NCBI RefSeq assembly: GCF_022376445.1
Contig: NW_025955072.1
Coordinates: 62,001-126,000, forward strand
From: Fomitopsis serialis
Taxonomy: Eukaryota > Basidiomycota > Agaricomycetes > Polyporales > Fomitopsidaceae
Length of the DNA stretch: 64,000 bases
Direction: 5' to 3'
Below the pieces are notes generated by a model. It worked only from the letters and a program-made list of their open reading frames with translations. It searched no databases and was not told the origin of the DNA. The first letter of the stretch is position 1. Each line of letters begins with the position of its first letter. Both the position numbers and the translations under genes were made by a program. Below are positions 53,842-64,000 of the stretch, in pieces.

Positions 53842-55334
53842 CTAAACTTCGATGTCTGCGAGGATCTTCTCTGTCGTCTCCCATAGCTCCTTCCCGAGCT
53901 CGGGGTCCTCCGTTGGCGAATACACGGAGCCTAGCTTCCCTGGAGGCACGATGTATCCGCCCTTGTACTTCACATCCTCGCGTAGAGCTGGAGCAGCTGC
54001 CGCGAAAACGGTGCTGTAGGCGCCCTTCTCGGGGCTGGTGAAGAATGCGTTGGCGATGAAGGCGTACACAGGAGCCTTGAAGGTCCCCGCGGAGTGAGCG
54101 AAGTTCTGAACGCCATCTGAGTCATGTAAGCTACACTTCTCTGAGAGGCCGAGGTATAAACTAGTGTCACCTGTGTTTACGATCCCAGGGTGAACGGCCG
54201 TGACGATGATGGGAACCTCTTCGGCATCCAGACGTCTCTGTAGTTCCTTCACATGTAGGACGCCCATGTACTTGCTCAAGTCTTCCGTACGAGTACAAGG
54301 TCAGCACTGGAGCTGTGAACACGAACCTGGAGGAAACATACTGTATCGCCTATTCGAAGCGAATGATTCGTCCTTGAACTCACGGTTGAAGTCTTCGATA
54401 CTGCGGAAGTGGCAGTCCTTCGGAGGCATACGGTGACCTTCTGACGTGAGCTTAGAGCAATATGTCAGTCGGATTTGTTTCATGCAAAGAGACAAGCAGA
54501 CTTGCCATTACTATTCGGACGTCGCTCTTTGGTTCTTGGGCAGTGCGCTTGAGCAGAGGGAGTAGTGTTCGAATGAACACAAATGGGCTGAAGTAACTGC
54601 GGAAGATGCATTCGTTTTGGAATATCTAGCATTCTGGAGAGATGGGCATACTTGACCACTGCAATTTCTTGGATGCCTAGGCGAATACTAATGAGTACAT
54701 TCGGTGATGGGCAGTCGTCACGGGAAGTCAGGGAGGAACTCCTTACCATCATACGTCTTCGTGAACGGAGTCAAGAGTCTTTATATCGTCAACATCAGAA
54801 CTACAGTCAACTGACACGAGGAGAGTGTCGTACAATGCAGCAGAGTTGACTGCGTTCGAACAGGAGTCGGTCAGAGTCACTTGCCCGCCCGTTGTTCCAG
54901 ACAACGACCGACTCACCAACAATGTCCAAGCGCTGCTCCTTCTCCATGAACACCTCAGCCGCCTTCTTCGCATCCCTCGGGTCGCTGTAGTCCAACGGTA
55001 GCCAGACGACCTCGCCGTTGCCCGGCTCGAGGCCGGCCTTCTGCACCTTCTCGATCGCTGCCTTCGCCTTCTCCTCGCTTCGTGCGGCCATGTAGACCTT
55101 CGCGCCCTTTCGCGCGAGATGCCGGATGGCAGCGCATCCTACGCCGGAACTGGAGGTTCACAGGTGGTGAGCGAAATGTGGGAGACGCGCGGATAGAGTT
55201 AGGGCGCGGATGGGCATAGGTGGGCAGGATTAAGTAGTACATGACGCTCACTTTCCTCCAGTGACAATGATGACCTTGCCCTTCAAGTCAGGGAGGTCGG
55301 TTTCAGGACTGAACGACTTCGAAAAGAGACCCAT
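53842..55334 (-). CDS. Short-chain dehydrogenase/reductase, paralogue 1
   Basis: NAD(P)-dependent oxidoreductase of the retinol-dehydrogenase-like SDR group. ATG at 55334 (MGLFSKSFSPETDLPDLKGK), VIIVTGG, then SSGVGCAAIRHLARKGAKVY (cofactor Gly motif split by an intron), MAARSEEKAKAAIEKVQ, GNGEVVWLPLDYSDPRDAKK, RLDI and NSAALYD (in place of NNAG), FVFIRTLLPLLKRTAQEPKS, DVRIVMAS, IEDFNREFKDESF, then the active-site region RRYSKYMGVLHVKELQRRL, VTAVHPGIVNTG and the end TTEKILADIEV with stop at 53842. About eight introns. With the simplest splice the active site reads Y-S-K, two residues shorter than YxxxK; either the intron is mis-drawn or the site is altered. Tandem paralogue of the next gene, same strand. 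Confidence 0.85.
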
Positions 55335-55558
55335 AGCGTCGAGGGAGAGATGGCCGAAGCTGTGAAACTGCCATAGCGTCCGCCTTGTAGTGTGACTGTT
55401 GCCATCGAGAAGCGATGAAGTCGAGGACTATTTGGCGTGGATTTCAAAGGCTGGAAGCCACAGTTATGTAAGTTACAACGCCGAACGTTGATTGGTGCGG
55501 CACTGACGGTGTGCAACTGTGCCTTATGGCACGCAGACGTGAGGACTAAATGGAATCC

Positions 55559-55582
55559 CCTCCTCCTCCTCCTCCTCCTCCT
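55559..55582 (+). repeat. (CTC)n trinucleotide run
   Basis: About eight CTC/CCT units between the two SDR genes. Confidence 0.9.
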
Positions 55583-55697
55583 ACCCAGTTATATTGACAC
55601 TATTGAATATGTACGTAGATAGGCACAGCATTGTGGGCACGGCTCCAGAAGGCTGGTTTTGCACGAGCACACAAGATACACACGTTTAGAAGCGGCA

Positions 55698-57480
55698 CTA
55701 CACGCCGATGTCCTTCAGCGTTCTCTCCGTCAACTCCCACAACTCCCTGGCCGCCACCGGATCCCGCGCCTTTTCGTTCAGCCCAGTGTTCTTCGTAGGC
55801 GGCGTGATGTATGCAGAACGATACTTTCTAGGTTCGGCGCGCACTTCCGGCGCGGCCGAAGCGAAAACGGTGCCGTACGCGGCTATTGTGGGGAGAGTGA
55901 AGAAGAGGCTGACGATCCAAGTCGCGAGGGTCGCGAGGAAGCCGGTACCGAGAGTGGCGAGCCAATTCTGTGCGCCATCTGTGGGTGCAGGATCAGTGAC
56001 AGGTGTCGCCACCATAAATCTGAGGCAGGTGGCTGAAGTGCACAGCAGCGTGCAGGCCCTTTCAGCTCACGGATCGGCGACATCCGCCTTCTGAGGTGGG
56101 ACATGACGGGACGGAAATAGCAGGGTCATTGAACACACACCTGTGTTGACCGCTCCTGGGTGTGTGGACAGGACAATGATGGGACGCCCTCTGCGTCCAG
56201 TCGTCGCTGCAGTTCTGCGACCTGCATGCAGACAAGTAGCTTGCTATAGCCTAAACGATAGCTGTCAGTTGGTTTATCTGACGGTGCACGGCGAGACCGT
56301 ACAGTATCGCTGCAACGACGGCCAGGGGAAGACAGCGTCTTTGTACTCCAGATTAAAGTCCTCGATAGTCTCAAACTTGACAGGGTGTCGAACCGCCTCG
56401 TAGCCATCAGAGGATACCTAGGCAGCATGTCATTCTTTGTGTGATTTTTCATGAGTAACCAGACGGACTTACAACCACTATGCGGACATCGCTATTAGGT
56501 TCGCTCGCGGTGTTCTTCAGGATGGGCAGGAGTGTTTTGATGAAGACAAAATGTCCGATGTGGCTGGACACTGTTTAAGTTCCGTGATGAACATAGGATG
56601 CCTATGGACTAACTTGATCATCACGACATCCTGAATACCTACATGCCTCGATCGTCAGCACGGTATTGTTACAAAATATGAGTATCTCCATATCGTTGGG
56701 TCCCACACTTTAGTCGGTACTGAATTCAAGTGACACAGAACGCGCGTCACCTGAAGCCAGGATCCGACGTAGATTCACATAGGCATAAGCGACTAGATCA
56801 ACTCTGCGAGTTGACAGGACTGCACAACTGGATACATGCCCATTATAGGACCGTTCAGTCCCGCTCTGACAGCGGATTCCATAGCGTTACTTCTCAAGGC
56901 TGGGGCCCGACAATATGGAAACAACTGCCAGGCGTCATTAACTCACCGTGGTTTGTCTTCTGATACGGGCACATCATGCTGTAGAGAGGAGCTTGTATCA
57001 TTACCGGGTCGATCCTCTGGCTAACCGATCACTTACATGGCAGCACAATTGACTACGGCTCGTCAGCGAACAAGGCACGTTTCGAGACACAGCGCAACTC
57101 ACTCAGCACATCCAACCGGCTCTCCCTGCGCATGAACTCCTCCGCCGCCCGCTTCACGGTATGCGGGTCAATCAAGTCAAGCTCCAAGCTCTCGAGTTGT
57201 CCATTGCCCGGACCGAGGCCCGCCGCCTTGAGCCTCTTGATAGCATCCTCCGCACGGTCGATGGCACGCGCTGCGATGTAGATTTTGGCACCTTTGCGGA
57301 CAAGGTGCTGGGTTATCGCGAATCCCAGGCCTGCTCTACAAAGTTGGACATGCTGGTCAGAGGCTGAGTGCCTGAGACCCGAACAAGGCACACTCACGCG
57401 CCGCCAGTGATGACGATTACTTTGCCCGTTAGGTCTGGCAGGTTAGCAGGGTTGAACTTCTTCGACTGCGAGAGACCCAT
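55698..57480 (-). CDS. Short-chain dehydrogenase/reductase, paralogue 2 (one frameshift)
   Basis: Second SDR. ATG at 57480 (MGLSQSKKFNPANLPDLTGK), VIVITGGA, intron, AGLGFAITQHLVRKGAKIYI, AARAIDRAEDAIKRLKAAGL, GNGQLESLELDLIDPHTVKR, RLDVL, FVFIKTLLPILKNTASEPNS, DVRIVV, IEDFNLEYKDAVFPWPSLQR, then YCYSK (a good YxxxK) in LLVCMQVAELQRRLDAEGVP. Here one base is missing (near 56190): the other frame gives IIVLSTHPGAVNTG as in paralogue 1. The last exon is AQNWLATLGTGFLATLATWI, VSLFFTLPTIAAYGTVFASA and TERTLKDIGV, stop at 55698. The lesion may be a real pseudogene mutation or an assembly error; all else is well kept. Confidence 0.8.
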
Positions 57481-58432
57481 GGCGGCGGTACGACTCCTTT
57501 GGATCCACCAGACGGTCGGTTTAAGGACTGTCACGCAGGGGAGGGATGGAAGAGGGTGTCGTACGACGTGAGCTTGAGTTTGTTGTTCGCCTCGTTGCCT
57601 ACTGTTCGGTGAGTTGCGAACTTTCCCATGTTCCCCGCATCGCACAGACCTTGTCAGGGCGAGGCCGGGTCGTTTACGGGATTATGACGCAAATTAGCGG
57701 CGGTACGGCGGCCATGAATTATTGAATCCTGCCTACCGCGTGTCTGCGGCGCGCCGAATCAGGGGAAATGCAGGGAACAATGGCGGTAGAACGGTTGGCC
57801 AGTCATGGAACGAGACGGACAGGGTATAGGTCACGTCAATGTGTGGGATGCTCGCAGTGATGATGATAGATGCCAGTACTATGTCAGTGCATAGTTCTGT
57901 ACTTACGACATCACAGTAAGTACTTATGGTTACTGACCTGCTATTATTGAATTATTAGCTTCTGATTAGCGCCGGACAGATCATTGAGCTGGTCTCCCAA
58001 TGGTCTCCCCAGGCAGACGGACAATTCCTTACACCTTCGTGCCTCAGGATATCCTTATCTGACCCGGACGCGCCAGGGTACTTAGTAAGGTTAACTCTGA
58101 TCATTTGAATGTTCGAACACCACCTGATACCTCTGCCAATCCTGACGATAACCGCCAGGAATCTTGCCTAGATGTGAACCATCCCGTATTCGTCACTGCG
58201 GGGTATATGTACAGGCAAGGGATACGTGTGGTAACAATGTGCGATCTGTGTCGGTCCTCCACGACGAGCCAATTAAATCCGATCGTCGCCTCGTGGTATT
58301 CAAACTGGGTTCACCAGTCTGAGAACCCAACGATCTTTCCGTCCCATACCCACCAGATCATCTCGTCTGCCTCATCCTCGTCAACGTCGCTGCCAAGCTG
58401 CATGCCAGCAGCGAGATTCGAGCTACTGCACC
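57481..58432. other. Intergenic with dispersed repeat
   Basis: Contains the SDR2 promoter region and, at 58005-58054, a copy of the dispersed repeat. No gene recognised. Confidence 0.5.
58005..58054 (+). repeat. Dispersed ~50-bp repeat, copy 3
   Basis: ctccccaggcagacg, then aattcctt, then accttcgtgcctcaggatat; the same order is found inverted at 20957-20904. About 37 kb separates the two. Confidence 0.65.
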
Positions 58433-58964
58433 CTACCCAGACACCCTCTGTCTTGGCTCCTCTTGCGAGGCCCTTCTTCTTGGTCTGTGCAGCGTCGTCC
58501 GCGGCACACGCATCATCGAGGAAGATTGGAGTGTCCCTTCAAGCGAACGTGTCAGGTTTTGCCTCGGGATCCACGCAGGGTGCGCGAATCGCCTCGGTGC
58601 GCGGAGTAGAATGTGGGTTTGCGTCGGGCTGGGACAGAGAATCAGCGATGCTGAAAGACGCATGAAATCGAGGAACCCGTACCAAGCTCAGAGGACATGC
58701 CCCCGCCGTCTTCTGCGCAAGCATTCGCGAGAGTTCGCGAGAGAAGTCGTTCCGCAATGCGTAGACTCTGTTGTTCTTCCGCGTATGTCTGACTGGATAC
58801 TTGACCCGGTGGCGACGCCGAGGCGCGTCGAGGCGCTGGTGGTGGGGCAACGTTCTCTGACAACTCTCGTGTCGGCGACGATGTGTGCGACTGGGAGCGG
58901 GAAGCTGGGGGTGAAGGTGAAGGTGACCGCGACGATGGCGGCCCGGACGGAGATTCCTCATCGC
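58433..58964 (-). other. Possible extra 3' exons of the p31comet-like gene
   Basis: Directly downstream, one reading frame gives SDEESPSGPPSSRSPSPSPP, then ENVAPPPAPRRASASPPGQV and SLRIAERLLSRTLANACAED, a Ser/Pro-rich continuation in style with the acidic tail of the gene above, and a possible intron (gtacgg...cccag) near 58680-58628. It is out of frame with the TGA at 58965, so a splice or a frameshift would be needed. Low confidence. Confidence 0.3.
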
Positions 58965-59741
58965 TCACGTCTGATCCTCTGCGTTTTCGGCGTCATCTTC
59001 GGACTCTTCGTCTCCGCTTTCGCTCTGTTCATCTGAGTCGTCTTCGGCTTCCTCCTGTTCTTCGCTGTCATCGGCATCGGGTTCCTCTGCCCGTGGATGT
59101 CTAGATGGACCCGGAATATCGTCTCGTTCACCCCACACTTTGACTTCCAAGCCATTGACAGTGTATACGATCCGCGCACGAGCAGCTCCGACACTCGGCC
59201 CAAGCACAAAGGCTAGATGCGCCGTACCCGTCGAAGGCAAAGCAACATCTTCATCTCGAGACTTGCGACGGGCGAGCGCAGTAGACAGAGCGGTAAATGT
59301 CGTGTGCATATGAGACTCTAGCGTGTCGATTGTGGCCAGGAGGTCATTTCGGCGCTTCGCTGCCCGTGTATCGGACCGTCCACCTGGCATGCGGGCAAGC
59401 TGGACCACCGGGCTGTGGCGGAGATAAGCGTCTCGAAATAGAAAGGAAACGGAATGTGCGCACAAAGGAATCTGGCTCTTGAGGAAGAGAATGTGGCCTA
59501 GCAGTGACATGGCCAGCCTCGCTGCCATGGTATGCGTCACCACCGAAGCGTCTAGAAGCACATAAGGGATTTTCAGGTGTGATAGGCTTGCGTCTGAGCA
59601 TTGTGGATCCTCTTTGCGAACCGGAGCCTTCGCAGATGCTTGGGTGAGGGGTGGCTGCACCACAGCAGGTCGCGTGCCGTGTGCGGATGGCGTAGCAGAG
59701 TTGAAGGCGGGCGGAGGCGCCATGGATGGTGTTAGAATCAT
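58965..59741 (-). CDS. p31comet-like (MAD2-binding) protein
   Basis: ATG at 59741 (MILTPSMAPPPAFNSATPSA). Core: LKIPYVLLDASVVTHTMAAR, LAMSLLGHILFLKSQIPF, a 51-nt intron, PVVQLARMPGG, then RRNDLLATIDTLESHMHTTF, TALSTALA, HLAFVLGPSVGAARARIVYT and VNGLEVKVWG, and a long acidic tail (EEQEEAEDDSDEQSE) to TGA at 58965. The block H-(V/I)-L-F-(M/L)-(R/K)-x-Q-I-P-x-P, restored by the splice, is what I know from p31comet/MAD2L1BP, the HORMA-like partner that silences the spindle checkpoint with TRIP13. The rest is compatible but weakly diagnostic. If wrong, it is a conserved fungal protein of unknown role. Confidence 0.55.
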   Translation of the reverse strand: MILTPSMAPPPAFNSATPSAHGTRPAVVQPPLTQASAKAPVRKEDPQCSDASLSHLKIPYVLLDASVVTHTMAARLAMSLLGHILFLKSQIPLCAHSVSFLFRDAYLRHSPVVQLARMPGGRSDTRAAKRRNDLLATIDTLESHMHTTFTALSTALARRKSRDEDVALPSTGTAHLAFVLGPSVGAARARIVYTVNGLEVKVWGERDDIPGPSRHPRAEEPDADDSEEQEEAEDDSDEQSESGDEESEDDAENAEDQT

Positions 59742-60175
59742 CCTGTCTTGTCTATGGCTATGAATCTTTTACTGCATGCACGCCGAGGATGACCATGCAT
59801 GCGTACCTGCAATTCGATGTGTAACTGCGAAACCTGGTACTGGATCCTCTCTTATACGAGTGGCTCAGAGACCGCTTCAATTACCCGTTTTCTAGTATGA
59901 TGCAGTGGATTGGGTTTGTTCAAGATCCGTTGAAGTCTTGGGGCTGCGTGGGGAGGAGAGAGGACGCAGAGAGATGGTACAGGACGATCGGTTGTGGCGC
60001 CAACGACCAGGCGCGCGACGCGAACAACACGCGAATCATCACGTGGTTCATCGGCTTCAGGGCAGGCGTCTGCGTGTCGAGTCGTTTTGCCAGCTCGCCG
60101 AGAACCCGTTCCTTCTTACTCTCGTTTTCTTTGGTGAGATCAACGACGACTTCAACTTCAAGCATTGTGATTCTT
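59742..60175. other. Upstream region; conflicting ORFs, no call
   Basis: Open frames of about 90-99 codons exist on both strands from about 59900 to 60196. The minus one (MEDRRITMLEVEVVVDLTKE) could follow the exon at 60176-60466, but no splice joins them in frame by eye. Not resolved. Confidence 0.3.
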
Positions 60176-60466
60176 CTATCCTCCATCGTACACTAAGCTG
60201 ACACAATTTCTGCTCTGCACGAGCTCTACATGAGCTTTTGAGCTCGTCTTCGCGACTTTTGCACTCTTCTGGAAAATTTCCCGCTGTGCACTTCTACCTA
60301 CGGGCGTGGACGCGCTCCGTACCCACTCGCTAATGCCTAGGGACATGGCTCTCAATGCCTTCGTCTCCTCTACTGGTGATGTGGGAGATTGACTGCTTGA
60401 TCCACGCTTGACTGTTCTCCATTCGTGGCTTTCGATGGACAATCGAGTACTAAATCGTGCAGACAT
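60176..60466 (-). CDS. Hypothetical protein / 5' exon, unknown
   Basis: ATG at 60466 (MSARFSTRLSIESHEWRTVK), 96 codons, basic and Ser-rich, no family recognised. The frame may continue through an intron toward 59920, but the only GT-AG pair that fits is 32 nt, shorter than other introns here. It may be a real first exon or chance. Confidence 0.25.
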   Translation of the reverse strand: MSARFSTRLSIESHEWRTVKRGSSSQSPTSPVEETKALRAMSLGISEWVRSASTPVGRSAQREIFQKSAKVAKTSSKAHVELVQSRNCVSLVYDGG

Positions 60467-61149
60467 CTCTCCCTCTCGTTGCGGTTGTGTATCATGATCG
60501 TGTAGGTGAACGAATGTACGGTCCTCCCACTAAACATGTCTCCGTGCTATAGGGCATTGCTGTGCACAAGCACGCGTATACCCTACGCTTCGTCGTCGGT
60601 TGGACTTAGGTGTGTGTTGATCATACTCGGCGACGTTCGCGAGCTGACGACCTCTTCTACGCAGATTCCGAAGCGGCCACCGGTCTGCAGGGAGTCTGTA
60701 TCAGATGTAGCCCTGACGGGCTCTGTTGTCACCATCAGCGAGTGTGGTCACTCGCTCCTTTTAGGCACAGCGCCACCATGGAAGACAAGCTAACGCACTA
60801 ATATGGACCGTGGACCTCCTGATGAAACGTGAGTCATGGCTTAGCGAGGCTTGCGTTCGGACGGAACGTGCGGTGCGTGTCATGTAATTTACCTGCACAG
60901 ACGTCGAGTATATATCATTTACGTCGGCTCCATTGTCACACTCTTTGAAGTGATACGTTCGCTTGTCGTCCCCCCTCGCATACAACATTGAAACACCGCT
61001 AACGCCATCCTCCCTTCCGCTCCTCCGCCCCAAATCCCGTCCTGGAATTTACTCGCGGGTCAGGTAATGTTCATCGTTATCATACACACCTCCTGGGGTT
61101 GGCCGGGCCACCTCCTAAATAGGCCTGATGTGTGGCTTCCGCACAAGCG
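60467..61149. other. Intergenic, nothing recognised
   Basis: About 680 bp upstream of the cyclin gene. No convincing ORF. Pyrimidine-rich stretches near 60960-61040. Confidence 0.4.
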
Positions 61150-61156
61150 TATAAAT
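61150..61156 (+). promoter_or_regulatory. TATA box of the cyclin gene
   Basis: TATAAAT, 80 bp upstream of the ATG at 61230, followed by a C/T-rich leader. Confidence 0.6.
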
Positions 61157-61229
61157 GGCAGGAAAAATGGGCCTCTACGCTCATTCACTCACTGCATCCC
61201 TCATCCTCATCTCCCTTCTAATCATCACA

Positions 61230-62030
61230 ATGAACGCGCCCCAGCCTGATCACACAGTGCGTTCATCTCTCCGGTCGTTACATTATCCTCCGCTGACTTG
61301 CATTCTCTCCCCCTCCCCAAAATAGTATGTCGCCCACGCTGAACTGGTCGCGCTCAGCGCGCGGTTCTTAGACCATATACACTATAACGATGCGGCTCTG
61401 GTGACCTTCGTTCCGAATGGCTTATCCAATGTCATTTCGAACACGTTCCGAATCGGGAACTTCCACCGCAATGTCGCAATAGCCACACTGTACCTTGTCG
61501 ATAAAGTCAAGACAAAATGTCCCGAGCCTGTGTTCCAGTCCGCCACAGACTGCTTTCTTGCAGCCTTGACCGTGGCGCAAAAGGTCTTGATGGACCACAA
61601 CTGGAATAACGCGGCCATCGCGACCATGGCTAGGCAAGGCTACACGCGCGAGAAGGTCGGCGAACTGGAACGAACCCTGCTCACAGCGCTCGAATATGCA
61701 GTCACCATCCCGGCGCAGGAGCTGAAAGTCTTTGAGCGGTATGTGGAAAAACACTTCGGCCATACACTCGTGTTGGTCCTGCGTGCGAGGCGCGTCGAAA
61801 TACTCCAGCCTGGCGTGTGGCCGGACGGCTCCCTCGCACAATACAACGCCATTTTGGCCGCGGCGCGTAGGCAATCGAGGAGCGCGCGCATCGTCGTGCC
61901 CTCGGCATCTCAACGCGCGTACTTTGAACAAATTCTCGTGCTCCGTGCGCAGCGATTTCCGTCGCGGTACGCGAATGAATGTCTATGTGCATTCTGCTCG
62001 CCACCGAATGGCAACGGCGGATGGGCGTGA
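61230..62030 (+). CDS. Cyclin-fold protein, Pho80/Pcl-like
   Basis: ATG at 61230 (MNAPQPDHT), one intron (61257-61324, gtgcgt...aatag), then a single long exon. The cyclin box is visible: GNFHRNVAIATLYLVDKVKT, SATDCFLAALTVAQKVLMDH, NWNNAAIATMARQGYTREKV and GELERTLLTALEYAVTIPAQ, the order seen in Pcl/Pho80-type cyclins (ALTVAQK-L-D, W, N-LE--LL-ALE-). A basic C-terminal part follows (RRQSRSARIVVP) and ends NGNGGWA, TGA at 62028-62030. About 240 residues. Probably a regulatory partner of a cyclin-dependent kinase; which kinase cannot be told. Confidence 0.8.
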
Positions 62031-62624
62031 CACTGCTGACGGTCCAACATGTGCATCAAGGATGGACGGTTACGTGGTACATATGTACGATATAATCGCA
62101 TATACTGATGGACTCACTCTACGTAGTTGAGGACGTTGGAATCAATACTTACTGTACCTGCGCATCCGTTGTCTCTGTGCCATTTGCTCCTTGCCTGTGT
62201 AATATTGCCTCCTGTCGTACATATATGGAGTCAATCATATTGTCTCTGCCGGACCAAGCTGTGCGAACCTATGGCTGTCTCCAGTCCTCCCGAGCAACTA
62301 AACCAACGCGACGTGAAGCCTGTGGATGCGACAGAGCTCTGGGACCTGAGCCAAAGCTGAGCGCTGAGCGCTGAGGTTGACCTGTTGGTAACTTACCGTC
62401 GACGGCCAGTTCAATGCGAATGCGCATACCGCACGTGATGTCTCCACATTTTGCAGTGCAAGCTTGGTGCAAGCCGAGGAATGGCCCGTACTTGAACCGT
62501 ATACACGGAGAACGATGTTCCGGGTATACGAGACGTCGTATAAAGGACCGTGGCAAAGGCAGCCGCCCCCGGGTAGCATTCAAACGCAAAGCGCCTCACC
62601 AGTACCGGTGTCCTTCCACGAGCC
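62031..62624. other. Intergenic, nothing recognised
   Basis: Contains a short direct repeat gagcgct-gagcgct near 62360-62372. Promoter of the hydrolase must lie here; no TATA box is obvious. Confidence 0.4.
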
Positions 62625-63574
62625 ATGTCGACGACGAAGCAGGTCCGCATCGATCCCGGGCACCCGTACGCAAAGACGAAGCACATCTCCTTCGAGTTCT
62701 ACAAGCAGACCCGCTCAGCCTCTGCATTCGGTTATGAGTACTTCGTGTCTCTTCCGCCCTCTTACGATGCCGACAGCGAGAAGCGTTGGCCTCTGGTGTT
62801 CTTCCTCCACGGCGCAGGCGAGTCGCAGAGAGGGAAGAAGGAAAGCTACGCCACCCTGCGGCATGGCGTACCCAAAATCATCCTCTGTTACGACAGACTG
62901 AAAGACGGCCTAGGGCCAAAGGTCGACATCCCATTGAGGGGCGGACAACGGGTGCAGAAGGAGGACTTGAGCGCGACGCCCGTTCCCGCGAGCGTGTGCG
63001 AGTTCGTCGCGGAACGCTTCATCACGGTCACACCTTCCCTGAACATGCAATACGGATACGGGTGGAACGCGCCGGCCTTGTCGTCGCTGCTCGATGAGAT
63101 CGTCGAGGATTACCGCGTCGACATCAGGAGGGTGCACGCCACTGGGTTCTCGATGGGCGGGTATGGTACGTGGGAGCTGGCGCAGCATTCGCCGAGACGC
63201 TTCGCGAGCCTTGTGCCGATATGCGGAGGAGGTGAGCCACTGCTCGCACTAAACATCAAGCACATCCCGCAGTGGTGAGCACCAAGACGGTCTTTGCATG
63301 ACTGGCGTACTGATATCGCGACAGGATCCATCATGGCGAGAGGGACGACATCATCTCGATTTCGCAGTCTAAGGAGATGTACGAGGCGCTGCAGCAAATA
63401 CACGCGCCTCAAGTGAAGTTCTGCAGATATCCTGGCCTCGGGCACGACTCCTGGACGGAAGCGTACAATCAACTCGAGCTTTGGGAGTGGATGGTGGACC
63501 AGAGCTTGCCGGAAGGGAGCGGTGAGGTTCAACGGGAACCAACGAAGAATAAAGCGAATGTCGAGCACGTCTAG
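62625..63574 (+). CDS. Alpha/beta-hydrolase, esterase/peptidase S9-like
   Basis: ATG at 62625 (MSTTKQVRIDPGHPYAKTKH). Exon 1: YFVSLPPSYD, WPLVFFLHGAGESQRGK (oxyanion HGAGE), YGWNAPALSSLLDEIVEDYR, VDIRRVHATGFSMGGYGTWE (nucleophile G-F-S-M-G) and LVPICGGGEPL. After a 51-nt intron: IHHGERDDIISI (acid Asp), YPGLGHDSWTEAYNQ (catalytic His), ELWEWMVDQSL. TAG at 63572-63574. About 300 residues with a full Ser-Asp-His triad; no signal peptide, so probably intracellular. Similar to predicted esterases of the feruloyl-esterase/phospholipase-like group. Substrate unknown. Confidence 0.87.
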
Positions 63575-64000
63575 AGGCCGAAATGAAGATGCCAGAGGAT
63601 TGAGATTTCAAAGTCTCCCAGTAGTTCCGTTATGCCAGTTGTATAATGCCAGTGCTAAGTGTACCGCGCCTGTTAGAGCACGTGTAGAGTAGCTTCAGGG
63701 CAGGCAAGTAATGCCTCGAGAGTCGTCGAGTCTCGACGGCCTCGATGCTTTCTTTCCATACTAGTACTGCCACGTCGATGCTTGGGCATATAGAAATCTT
63801 GCTTTGCTTCATGCATGTCGATGATTTGGACGTCTATATGCGTGGTCTTCGCCATCTTTGTACGCATCTTCCAGCACCGCGCGCCAAAGCGGCTCGCCCT
63901 CGCCCCAAGGTCATCCCGCTGAAGTAGAAGGGCCTATGGTTCTTTCTCGCAATGTGGAATACGAACAAGCTCGCTCTAGCCTTGGCTGTTCCGACTTGCG
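63575..64000. other. Right edge; possible last exon of a minus-strand gene
   Basis: On the minus strand a good acceptor (cttctacttcag, near 63925) is followed by an open stretch to a TAA at 63673, encoding RDDLGARASRFGARCWKMRT then KMAKTTHIDVQIIDMHEAKQ. No family recognised and the rest would lie outside the window. Confidence 0.25.

Noticed and set aside
60506..60801. Plus-strand ORF of 95 codons upstream of the cyclin gene
   Set aside because: Starts without ATG, no recognisable features, different frame from any neighbour.

Overview
The window is nuclear DNA of a filamentous basidiomycete, most likely an agaricomycete of the Polyporales type. Evidence: genes are cut by many 45-60 nt GT-AG introns, coding exons are GC-rich, and the gene families are typical of mushrooms (a multi-exon P450, an S28 serine peptidase, DUF6534 membrane proteins, Tad-like LINEs). 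All starts and splice sites were read by eye.

Layout. 0.5-5.3 kb: a P450 gene (+) convergent with a secreted S28 prolyl-type peptidase (-). 6.1-20.8 kb: a damaged DUF6534 membrane-protein copy, then four ribosome-related genes: TSR3 (18S rRNA modification), MRPL27/mL41 (mitoribosome), RQC1/TCF25 (ribosome quality control) and URB1 (60S biogenesis). 21.1-25.1 kb: an inverted second copy of the TSR3 + DUF6534 segment, with a dead TSR3 and a better preserved DUF6534. 25.5-48.6 kb: a third copy of the same segment whose TSR3 part is split by 19.5 kb of nested transposons. 50-63.6 kb: an Egt1/EgtB-like sulfoxide-synthase-fold protein, fragments of a kinase-like gene and a methyltransferase gene, two tandem short-chain dehydrogenases, a probable p31comet, a cyclin and an alpha/beta hydrolase.

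The transposon nest can be unpicked from target-site duplications. A LINE of about 6.3 kb (minus strand; Gag-like ORF1 with zinc knuckles, then endonuclease, reverse transcriptase and RNase H) entered the TSR3 pseudogene with a 13-14 bp duplication. It was later split by three insertions: (i) a 4.9-kb block of minisatellites with an 8-bp duplication; (ii) a 6,036-bp LTR element with two identical 201-bp LTRs and a 5-bp duplication; (iii) a 2.2-kb element with 10-bp terminal inverted repeats. Removing all three restores the LINE reading frame across each junction.

The most unusual object is the LTR element. It has no recognisable protease, reverse transcriptase, RNase H or integrase. Instead it carries one uninterrupted 1,754-codon ORF, and that ORF is filled with dozens of short, nearly perfect inverted repeats (arms 6-12 bp, loops mostly 2-8 nt), each of different sequence. 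More than 20 have arms of 8 bp or longer, where chance would give about one. The right end of the 2.2-kb element shows the same style of hairpins. I know of no described system of this kind; this is the main lead of the window.
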